From Ophiosphaerella korrae (lineage: Eukaryota; Ascomycota; Dothideomycetes; Pleosporales; Phaeosphaeriaceae), in contig JALNQF010000040.1 in the NCBI GenBank assembly GCA_028456385.1, forward strand, positions 124,001 through 188,000: a stretch of DNA of 64,000 bases, written 5' to 3'. Position 1 is the stretch's first letter; each line of letters opens with the position of its first letter. This document shows positions 10,840 through 19,281 of the stretch, in pieces. The notes beneath the pieces were generated by a model. The model did no database searches, was not told the DNA's origin, and worked only from the letters and a program-made list of their open reading frames with translations. The position numbers and the translations under genes are program-made.

Positions 10840-10950
10840 TAACCAAGAAGAGGCACCGAAATACAGCCGACGTTCAGCCCATGGTTAGGCCGAATTTTCC
10901 CATGGTTAGGCCGAGTTTTCCCATGGTTGAGCAGAGTTTTCTTATGGTTA
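10840..10950. repeat. Subterminal CCATGGTTAG repeats, left end
   Basis: After the left TIR, the unit CCCATGGTTAGGCCGARTTTT occurs twice in tandem (about 10878-10919), followed by variants CCATGGTTGAGCAGAGTTTT and TTATGGTTA. Related CCATGG-plus-CTAA/TTAG words also occur next to the right TIR. Such subterminal repeats are typical transposase-binding sites; binding is inferred. Confidence 0.6.
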
Positions 10951-10978
10951 TTTCTCGTAAAATCACGTTCTAAACACA

Positions 10979-13900
10979 ATGGCCAGCTTAGATACTGCAT
11001 TTGGCCTGTTCAACCCTTTCGCTATCTGGAGGGAAGATTCTATTGATGAAGATCGCACGCTTGAGCTTGGGGACCTATTTGCCGCCCCCGTTGATGGCAG
11101 TAGGGACGAAACAACTGACCCTACCCAGGTAAAGTAGTTTAGAACACGTTCTAAATGCGTTCTAACTGACGTGTAGGAAACTCTTACTATATTCACGGTT
11201 GGTAACAGTAGAGGCCCTCCCCTCTCTGCCGCAAAGGTACTATGGGTACCGGCTGTGCCTATGTATCCTTCAAGTGTTGATGGAGGGTGCGCCTACGTTG
11301 TTCCTATTACAAGAACTGATTTTGGTGAACTACCAACGAAGAAGCAGATTTTGAGGAAGGCTACACAGGTAAACGCACGTTAGAACACGTTGTAAACACA
11401 ATCTAAATATATTCTAGTTCCAATATTCGAAGGCTACTAAAACGAACGATCGTCCAACAATATCACCTTTTTTCAATAACCTACCTGCAACAAGATGGAG
11501 GTATAACTGTACAGGTATAAAGAGGTGCCCTTATCTCTCAGACGCTTTACGAATACATCCGCATCGTAGTGTTGACGATGAGCTTTGGGAGAAGATTAGG
11601 AAACTTCGACACGCTCCTGGGAAACTTCTTACTACTGCAAAGCAGAAGGCTACAAGGTAGGTTTGAACGCGTTTTAGATTAGTTCTAAACGTGTTTTAGT
11701 ACATCTGCTAATATAGTAGTGTCTACATTGGAGTACAGAAGCGATTTGAGTTGGGTGCATGCCTTCAACCTAACGATAACTGTGGGCCTGTTATTCTAGA
11801 ACAGACACGCATAGTACGTAGTAAGCTAGATTATATTAAGAACACGTTGCTAACGTGTTTAGCCAATAGCTGGAAAGTGTCAGCCCTTTATTGGATGTAG
11901 AAGCTGGTCCCGGCAGACACAAGATGTAGAGAGGCACTTTACCCGGAGTATTAATCCAGACGTAGATCTTGAATACCTTAAGCATTTGTTTGAGCATGGA
12001 TTACCAACTGAGGAGCAGGAAGTAGAGCGCTGTTACGTTGTTGAGCCTACGTCAGCTAGGGTAGACAAGTGCAGTAAGTTTTGACGATTCGAATTCGAAT
12101 CCGTTGCGAATATGTTTCTAACGTGTTTAAAGATATTGACCATGCCCAAGGTCCAGGAATTCTCGTACACGACAACTGTGAGGCCTATTACCATATTATC
12201 ATTCCAAATGACATCCAGACGTCTCCCTATTTTGTTCTAATTGTATTTGGAGAACATACCCATATCCCACCACCTCCTTCAATAGCAGAGGATGAAGATA
12301 TAAGGGGCTTAGAGGAGGTTTTGCGACCTATGTTAACCCCAGGCCTAACAAGATGTAGGTCTATACAGAAACGGGATTGGAGAGTGTTTCTAACGTGTTT
12401 AGCCCAGTTTCTTAATTCGCCCCAGCTTAAGGCATATCTTTCTAGCCGTGGTATTCGTTCTGTTGAGGAGCTACATGCTGCATTTGCAAATAAGGATCGT
12501 ATTACAACTATTATTAAAAGGGAGAAGCTAAGTCGATTCCCCTATCGTCACGGAGTTGAAAGTGTTGTATATGAGTGGAGGACTCGGCATCAGATCCCGG
12601 AAACGGTATGAAGATGTTTGAAACACGCTCTAAACGCAATCTCATGATAAGTAGGCATATATCCGGCAGGTCCTGTCTGGCGTGTCAGGCGATATTATTG
12701 TCTGTTTCTTCGATGAACAGGCAAAGATCCTACTTGACCTCGACACGTTCCAGATAGATATGTCGTATAAGCGTCTCCGTGGAAGTTGGGCAGAGATCCT
12801 GATAGCTGCCTTTCATTCAAGACAGAACAAACGTAGGGGTTGAGTACAAATACGATTAGAACGCGTTCCTAACTAGTTTCAGTCATCACGCTTGGCCGGA
12901 TTATTACTGATACATCCTATCGCGATATGTACGAGTTGAGCTTTGCAAGCTTCTTCAAGCTTGCGGGCGAGCGTGCAGGAAGGCCTGTACAATGGCGTCA
13001 CCTTCATGGAACTGGGTTCTATGGAACTACCATTGACATGTGCAGTAAGCAGATGGGAGGTAAGATATTTTACCTAAACGTATTCAGAACACTATTGAAA
13101 CGCGTTCTAGGCCTTGGGCGATATCTGAAGAGTATTGATCCACAAGGTAGAAACTGGAGATGGCAACTAGCTTCGTGTGCTCGGTTCTGTCTAGTTCACT
13201 TTACACGAACGATTAATACTGCATGTGGACCTGGTTCATTACATACTGAAGACTCTCCTTGGGGCCGTATGATGCAGGTCCAAAAAGCTGAAAGAGCTGA
13301 GGAGTACTTTGAACTATTAGATCTCTTAGCTTGTAAGTCTCTCCAACGTGTTTGTAACGTGTTCTAATTGTGTTTTAGTGCATGAAGATTCTCAATTTGT
13401 TCGAAACTGGGCTATTAACAAGAAAAACCCAGTTATTGCAGCTGGGATAGTGAGGTGTTGTAGTAATATGAATAAAGATGTATGGAATAGGTTAGAGTCG
13501 CATACAAACGCGGCTGAGCAAGCTGGGCAGAAGAGCTATAAAACAGGGATACAAACTCCACTCCTAGAGGCCATACTAAAGTAAGTACTGTAGATTGTAT
13601 TGAGAACGTACTCCTAACGTGTTTAAAGCGGCCTACAAATGGATCTCCAAGATGTACTTGAGTTTGATGGTATGGATAAATACGGTACCCGTAGATCCTA
13701 CCGCGGGCTAGCATCTATGTCGCAGCGATACTCGTTAAATAGAGGGAGAGAGAAGAGTAAGTACTCTCTAATGACGTTGTTGATATTCCTACTAAAATAT
13801 GTTTAGAACGTACTCGAAAGCAGTTTGAAGCTGAGACCAATATCTCTGACAGCGATGAGGATCTACTAAGTATTGAAATGCCAGTAAGGGGTCGAAGGGC

Positions 13901-14261
13901 TACTCCAAGAGGAGCACTGCGTAGAGGAGGAACCCCACGTAATCAAACTCGGTCGCCCTCAGTTACAGTGGCGAGGTCTTCACCAGCAAGATCATCACCA
14001 GCAAGATCGTCACCAATCCCAGGGTACGATATAGAACTTGTTTCAAACGCCTTCCTAACGTGTTCTAGGCCTATAAGCTCGCAGGTAGGCGTCCAGAGCC
14101 TTGCCCGGCAGGCTATAACATCAAATCAAGCAATTCAAGACCAACAGAGGTTGCTCGAGATCCAACAGGCGGCCTTTGAGCTTAAGAGGAAGGAATTTGA
14201 GCTCCAGAAGGAGATAGAAGAATACAAAGAGAGGAAACAGCGGGAGGCAGTAGCCAAATAG
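10979..14261 (+). CDS. Mutator-like DDE transposase, 14 exons
   Basis: About 876 aa after removing 13 introns: 11129-11176, 11369-11417, 11657-11716, 11814-11862, 12074-12132, 12355-12402, 12606-12654, 12833-12882, 13060-13110, 13333-13378, 13581-13628, 13757-13806 and 14024-14068. The putative catalytic triad is D473 (FQIDMSYKR), D549 (GTTIDMCSKQ) and E677 (ESHTNAAEQ), with C583-x2-H586 (FCLVHF) between the second Asp and the Glu, as in MULE transposases. The N-terminal half has paired Cys (NCTGIKRC) and a HTH segment followed by four Pro, possibly a zinc-binding DNA-recognition region. The C-terminus has three repeats of RSSPA and a charged coiled-coil-like helix. All exons join in phase with no stop. 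The MULE assignment comes from motif order and the 9-bp TSD, not from a database match. Confidence 0.8.
11129..11176 (+). repeat. Example intron made of 11-bp units (transposase intron 1)
   Basis: Splits as GTAAAGTAG, TTTAGAACACG, TTCTAAATGCG, TTCTAACTGACG, TGTAG. Units of 11-12 bp align on a TTCTAAACGYG-like consensus. Comparable arrays fill the other introns of this gene and of both zinc-finger genes. Confidence 0.75.
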
Positions 14262-14402
14262 GTTTGAGCAGTATAAACAGGCTTAGAACGCGATCTAAAG
14301 ATGTTCTAGCGTGGAAAAATTTTCTTCGCTTAAAATCTCCATTTTTCCTCACCCCGCTTCTCTATATCATTCTCTTCTATCTCCTCTATCTCTATCTACA
14401 AT
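14262..14402 (+). other. Leader between transposase and zinc-finger gene, with an 11-bp-unit array and probable 5' UTR intron
   Basis: Holds an array from about 14282 (TTAGAACGCG, ATCTAAAGATG, TTCTAG), ending in a possible acceptor at 14297. A pyrimidine-rich stretch follows up to the ATG at 14403. It looks like a leader intron of the downstream gene, although the donor (GTTTGA) is weak. Confidence 0.45.
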
Positions 14403-15249
14403 ATGGGGAACAAGACTCTACTTCTTATGGTATGCAACTAGATCATGTTTTAAACGCGTTCTAATCTCATTTCAGCCAATTTATCAGAGATATGCTGAAC
14501 CAGCTTCTCTGCCGCCGGGTACACCTGAATTCATTGAGAATGTCGATGGCTTCTGTACTGTATATCCTGGCGAGTTATTCTGCAGAGCAAAGTGGACCCC
14601 ATACGATGAGCAAGTATGCGGAGTACGTACTTAAACATGATCTAAATGTGTTTGCAACGCGTTCTAATTTTACACTAGAAGAAATTCAGCGATCGAGGTG
14701 CTTTGATCCATCACATCCGGCGAGCCCATCTAGTGTACAAGATTGATTCTGTTAAGACTGGGCGGCGTTCAATTTCTGAAGAGGCTAATGCTCTCTACTT
14801 CTACTACGCAGTAGTTATGCCTGGAGATCCACGGTCAAAAGAGTTCTGGGACGCATGCAAATCACGTTCCTTAACAATTCCTCCTACAGTAACTCAACAA
14901 ACTGCTGGAGAACCTGAGGAGGAACTTAGAGGCCAATCGGAAGATCTGGAACGCGTTGTAAACGCGTCTGAAACACGTTCTCCCTCACTAGATCCAGCTT
15001 CTCCCCCCCCACGTCCTTCAAAACGACAGAAGCAGTCATATATACAGTCTCGTGTAGAAGAAGAGATTACTCCGTTGCCGGTAGATAAGTCTCTTCCCAA
15101 GAATCTTATTCCTGTACCAATATACCGGGTAAATAACTCAAAGCGAGGGCAAGTCAAGGGAGAGGTAAGTTTCTGTTAAAACGTCTTTGTATTACGTTTA
15201 TAACACGTTTCAGGTCAACATAAATAAATGCCATCAGCTTCTCGCATAA
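14403..15249 (+). CDS. Transposon-encoded C2H2 zinc-finger protein, C-terminus lost to a stop codon
   Basis: About 231 aa from exons 14403-14429, 14476-14622, 14679-15164 and 15214-15249. A C2H2-like finger spans intron 2: FCRAKW, then VCGKKFSDRGALIHHIRRAH. A low-complexity acidic and proline-rich middle follows, with a basic RPSKRQK motif. It shares intron positions and phase, finger and tail with the opposing gene at 15482-16398, so the two are duplicates. Here TAA at 15247-15249 falls inside the region matching the partner, and the conserved cysteine-rich tail continues in the same frame to 15351. The role (DNA binding or transposition accessory) is inferred. Part of the exon (about 14949-14982) is itself an 11-bp array. 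Confidence 0.7.
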
Positions 15250-15351
15250 AATAATCTCCTACCTGTATGTGAGGTTTGCAGCGAGAACAATAATGCAAAG
15301 TGTATTTTTATCGGGTCCTGTATAAGTAGAAAGTACTTTAATTTTACATAG
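15250..15351 (+). pseudogene. Severed C-terminal cysteine knuckle of the zinc-finger gene
   Basis: In frame after the TAA at 15247-15249, the sequence reads NNLLPVCEVCSENN, then AKCIFIGSC and RKYFNFT before TAG at 15351. This matches the partner tail VPCASCLEEDKN, ICFFSS and IKYFDLQ. The distance from the last intron to the first Cys is 19 residues in both copies, so the stop looks like a point mutation rather than a real gene end. A minor splice form avoiding the stop was not found. Confidence 0.6.
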
Positions 15352-15481
15352 AGCAACTGCACACAGTAATATAGTAGATCTTTCATTAAAGAAAACTACG
15401 AACCGAACCGAAATCTCTTATTATCTATTTACGAACATGTTTCAACCTACATTGAAACTTGTTCCACCCATCTGCTAGAAA
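15352..15481. other. Convergent gap between the two zinc-finger genes with further 11-bp units
   Basis: Contains GAACATG, TTTCAACCTAC, ATTGAAACTTG, TTCCACCC around 15433-15470, the same periodic unit outside any coding exon. It may be a 3' UTR intron of either gene. Confidence 0.4.
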
Positions 15482-16398
15482 TCAACCATAGATTGGCTGA
15501 AGGTCGAAATACTTAATATTAGCGCATGAGTCCTCTGCATTGGCGCCAGAGGAGAAGAAACATACTGGAACATGTTAGAAAGACACTTCAATCACGTTTC
15601 AATTTCTTACTCTCAGTATTTTTATCTTCCTCCAGACAGCTGGCACAAGGGACCTGGCGACGCTGAACACCGAGAATGTAGGACATGCTAACCACATCAA
15701 GCTGGAACATGTTAACATCGCATTTACAACACGTTTCAATATACCTACCTCAGGCTCACCACCCTCTGGAGTAGTGAAGAGTGGCTGCATGCGCGAGTTG
15801 AGCTCCTGCATGGCGACGCGGCGAAGTTGCTCGCGCTCTCGCGCGTCGCGGGTCTCTCGGCGGATGATACGATCATGGCGCTCCATCATATCATCGTAGA
15901 ACTCTAAAAGCATTATTAGAACATGTTTATAACTTGCACAAAACGTGTTGCAATCTATAGACACAATGTGCCATATTATAAAACGTGCTGCAGACGTAAT
16001 TGAAATATGTTTCAACTTACTCTTGACTTTCTGACCGTACGCCGTAGACGGCTTGCCCTTGTTGTCAGAGTCAACCGAGTCCAGCTTGTGCTGCACCCAG
16101 AGATGATTCACAAGCACGCCGCGCGTGCTCACTTTAGCCTGATCACATTAGAATATGTTTAGATCGCGTTAGCAACGTGTTTCAATACATACACCGCACA
16201 GGGTACCATCATCGTACTGGAAGCGACAACGGATCTCGCCGAAATGGACGATCGGGTCACCGTTCGCATTTTCTTCGAATGGCTCGAGGCTGCGGGGAGG
16301 ATTCGCTTTGTAGCGGAGATAGGATGGCTGGAACATGTTTAGAGCGCGATCAAATCACGTTTCAGTTGACTTACATGGCTGTCGAGAATTCCTGGCAT
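15482..16398 (-). CDS. Transposon-encoded C2H2 zinc-finger protein, intact copy
   Basis: About 201 aa from an ATG at 16398, with introns 16328-16374, 16139-16192, 15904-16020, 15702-15748 and 15565-15610. The finger is RCRFQYDDGTLCGAKVSTRG, then NHLWVQH (C-x9-C...H-x4-H type), split by an intron at the same CG|x position as its duplicate. A strongly charged helix follows (RHDRIIRRETRDARERE), then a C-terminal C-x2-C...C...C knuckle (PCASC). An alternative in-frame ATG at 16494 would read through another 11-bp array; the shorter start matches the duplicate better. It is probably a DNA-binding accessory protein of the transposon (inference). The intron at 15904-16020 is about ten 11-bp units long. 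Confidence 0.7.
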
Positions 16399-16570
16399 CG
16401 TGTTGAGATCGCGTTGAGATTGTGTTGCAAACTTGTTGTTAACGTGTTCTAGCAATATTGTGTTGGGGTTGAACTCGCTTAGAGTTGTGCGCATGCACTA
16501 ACCCGAGCCCGGCGTAGTCATCACAATATATGGCCTAGCGCTGTTTCCATGGCATCCCCGGCTAATCTTG

Positions 16571-16609
16571 CCATGGCATCCTCGGCTAACCCATGGTTAG
16601 ATGACATGC
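16571..16609 (-). repeat. Terminal inverted repeat, right
   Basis: Inverse copy of 10798-10836. Just inside it, around 16548-16570, lies another CCATGGCATCCCCGGCTAA unit, part of the subterminal repeats. Confidence 0.85.
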
Positions 16610-16615
16610 CAACAC

Positions 16616-16624
16616 CGCTGACGA
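16616..16624. repeat. Target-site duplication, right copy (9 bp)
   Basis: CGCTGACGA, identical to 10783-10791, and symmetrically placed 6 bp outside the TIR core. Confidence 0.8.
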
Positions 16625-17276
16625 GCTCTGACCTGAAGGCCGCAGCGGTGGTACTGAGGCCATGGCAGAGTTATCACAGCACCTCGTGCGAGGCAACAAC
16701 ACCAGGGACCATGGCCGCGACGTCGCTCGGGGGCCCGTTCATTTATGTCCTTCTGCCTCTCGAAAGAGTTCAGCTAGGGGCTCTAGCTCCTTTGGTAAGG
16801 AGCTTTGCATGATACGAGGCATTTGGCTCAGCCACACTATACACATGTTGTGATCCGACGCAACAATCCAAGAAGATTCAAGATGGAACGCCTCTATTCA
16901 CAGGCTAGTGATTTAATATAGCTTTTTAAAAGCGAAGCATAAGCTTGGGTAATTCACAGAAATTATAAATAATAAAAACTTTCAGTATTTTATTATAACT
17001 ATGAAATGGACGCTATCGCAGCAGTCCTTACATCCAATGCCTCTCTTTCGCCAAATCCAAAAGCATTAACATTCGTGTCTCATTCTTGGTAGTATTTCAA
17101 GAATACACAACCGCAACGGTGGCCCTAGAGAGTTTACGTGCTAGATGTATCAAAATGGCCAGCCAATAGGGACTGCCGCAGCATCGCTCACATGATCGGT
17201 CTCAGCTGTTGTTCTTCGAAGACTGTAATTTGCCTTCTCCCTTGTCTCTCTCAAGCATCCCTCACGCACGCCTGCT
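16625..17276. other. Right flank of the transposon, no gene recognised
   Basis: About 650 bases. The first 200 are GC-richer, with two short plus-strand ORFs lacking conserved content; the rest is AT-rich. It probably includes the former promoter of the decayed kinase gene at 17277. Confidence 0.35.
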
Positions 17277-18282
17277 ATGGAAGCTCACCCAAATTTAGCT
17301 TATAATGTGCGCAAGCAAACAGATATACCTACAGGAACGCCGCCTTGTTCAGCTTGCTCGTTCATCTTAGGTACCGAAAGGAAGCCCTACAGTGGCGGTG
17401 AGAATATCGTCTTTGCGCTTGAAGATCACAAGGGAAGGGCGACATGTATGCGCATCCAATGCAGTTCTACAGAAGGGACTTCATACGTCTTGAAGAATGA
17501 AGTGAATTTCCGAAAAACCATAGAGAGTTTCGGAATCTTAGGCTTCCAAAAGGTCACTGGGCACGCCATTGCAGGGAATGACCTTATACACTCCCCATTC
17601 ATTACGCCGGAATGGGCGCATGGCACTACCCTTTGCTGGACGGACGAATTCCCTATGAATCTCAGCCACCGAAATAAAGTTATCCATGCAATAGCTAGAA
17701 TCACAATTGACCTCCTTAAGATTCAGAAGCATGGCTAGTATTCTTCTTAGAGCAAATGCAACGACCTCAATAACCTCAATACCGGTATCTCAGCAAAAGG
17801 CTACGTCAAAACAAGAATTAATCGCAAGATAGTGCGAGTTGAACGTCACAAATATAGGGGTGGTGATGCTGAAGGATGCCGGAGACAACTCAGCCTCATA
17901 GAAATCTATTGGGTGCCTAGTCTTGATGAGGCACCTCATGTATTCGTCCATGACGATCTCAGTGCCAACAATATGTGGTCGACGAGGAGTTCGACCCGAA
18001 AAGTTACAAGGTCCATCACATCCTATAAATCTCTAATACTTACAAGCCTGCAGTGTACTCGATCTTGGGTGGGGAGATATGGTTCCGCTTCAATTTGCAG
18101 CAGAATACCCTCGCTTTCTCACCCATGAGCCAATTCAGGTTTCCTCTGGCGCGGCAGTCTTCGATTGGCGGAAGAGAAATACAGATATGATGAAACGGGA
18201 CAGACTGTTTTATCGTGATTTTGTCAGAGAGAGAGAGCTTATTCCGAGGGTGGTATCGCACGCGATTATTATCAGTTACTAG
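17277..18282 (+). pseudogene. Decayed aminoglycoside-phosphotransferase-like (APH) kinase
   Basis: The frame opens at ATG 17277, has a TAG at 17736-17738 and a second TAG four codons later, then continues in the same frame with recognisable content. HDDLSANN is the catalytic HxDxxxxN loop of APH-type kinases. About one base is missing just after it (near 17970), because the VVDEEFDPKSYK segment is in another frame. A likely intron precedes LGWGDMVPLQFAAEYPRF, the usual fungal APH block with the metal-binding Asp region. The N-terminal lobe has PYSGGENIVF and a Lys-containing segment. Two stops plus a frameshift argue for a pseudogene. An undetected intron over the stops is possible but would need sites I cannot find. 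The domain call is fair; the family substrate is unknown. Confidence 0.6.
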
Positions 18283-18693
18283 CTCGCTCAGACGAGTGTA
18301 GTAGATATGGTGGTTCAAGGCAATTAGCCAAGCTGATATCCATAGAGCAATGTGTGCGTGTGACTGGAACCCAGTCAAAGACAACATTTTGCAATGTTAG
18401 TTTTCTCTTTGAAAATCACCAATCTGAGAAAGTAGGTCCGTTATAAAGATACGCAGGAACAAAACTCTATTGCAAGGCTAATTGTAAGATTTGACCCATC
18501 TACATCAAATACAAGCTAGAATCAGCCTGACTGTGCAACAATGTGCCTATTATGACCATTATAGATGCTATTATATTCGGGACAGAGACATTTGCAGCCA
18601 TGCTTGATAAAATTTTCCGTGAAAAACCAGGCTGCTTCCCGAGTCTTCCCAATTGCATAGATCTTGCCCTATTGCACAATGTTAGATTACGCA
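18283..18693. other. Intergenic, nothing recognised
   Basis: About 410 bases between the decayed kinase and a convergent minus-strand gene. Only short shadow ORFs. Confidence 0.35.
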
Positions 18694-19281
18694 TTAGGCC
18701 AAGCTGGGTATATGTTCACAAACCTGGGCAGGACTGAGGTTGATGTTGGTACGGCCTGCGCCGACCTCAACACGACCTGGGAATCCATCTCCAGGGCATT
18801 GGGCAAATCCAAAGAGTCCCTCGACACCAAGCTCCTTCACAATTGCGGAGTATTCCAGAAGGAAGGGCTGGTTGGAGGCAACGAACTTCGGAAAGTTAAC
18901 GTCATTCCACGGAGAAGCCTTATCCAGATCAGCATTGCCTGAATTGAGCATGAATTCAAAAGGCTGCAGTTGGAATCGGTCGTCGTTGTGCTCGAGGCCC
19001 CAGATGGTTGTGGTCATGTTCGATACTTGACCACCCTTAGGTATAATGGGCACCGAGGTACCATTGAAGTCCACAAGACGTTCTCCAGAGTTGAGCTGAA
19101 AATGCTGATGGAGGAGTTGTCGGCCAAGGACCTTCTCAACACCGTGTTTACGGAATAACGGCGTCATAATGTCAGTGATGATAGTTTTGCCATCGACTGC
19201 ATCAGACTTTGGGCCGGCCACCTCAAAGTCGGGAAGGTTGTTGGACGTACTAGTGCAATATGGAATAATAATGACTGCCAT
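18694..19281 (-). CDS. Conserved fungal protein of unknown function, 195 aa
   Basis: Single exon starting MAVIIIPYC. Visible blocks are TPLFRKHGVEKVLGRQLLHQHF, then LNSGERLVDFNGTSVPI, PFEFMLNSG and LGVEGLFGFAQCPGDGFPGRVE. The pattern of RKHG, a His-x-His-F step and a late PG-GFxG motif resembles a family of uncharacterised ascomycete proteins I recall without an assigned role. No convincing signal peptide, although the first 12 residues are hydrophobic. No neighbour suggests a pathway. Because the motif pattern is coherent over the whole length and there is no stop, I regard it as a real gene. No function is proposed. Confidence 0.6.
   Translation of the reverse strand: MAVIIIPYCTSTSNNLPDFEVAGPKSDAVDGKTIITDIMTPLFRKHGVEKVLGRQLLHQHFQLNSGERLVDFNGTSVPIIPKGGQVSNMTTTIWGLEHNDDRFQLQPFEFMLNSGNADLDKASPWNDVNFPKFVASNQPFLLEYSAIVKELGVEGLFGFAQCPGDGFPGRVEVGAGRTNINLSPAQVCEHIPSLA

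Larger units (their letters stand above)
10792..16615. mobile_element. Mutator-like (MULE) DNA transposon, 5.8 kb, with TIRs, three genes and 9-bp TSD
   Basis: Bounded by a 39-bp inverted repeat core (10798-10836 and 16571-16609, 37 of 39 matching) and flanked by 9-bp direct repeats. It encodes a DDE transposase with the MULE CxxH between the second Asp and the Glu. Two C2H2 zinc-finger genes point toward each other downstream. Reading frames are almost entirely open across 13 introns of the transposase gene, which suggests a recent insertion. The tail of one zinc-finger gene carries a nonsense codon. Introns throughout share a degenerate 11-bp tandem unit. I do not recognise the element as a named family. 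It is inserted immediately downstream of the terpenoid-like cluster. Confidence 0.85.

Noticed and set aside
11129..16374. CRISPR-like array
   Set aside because: The 11-bp units are degenerate, contiguous and confined mainly to eukaryotic introns; no spacers, and the organism is a fungus.
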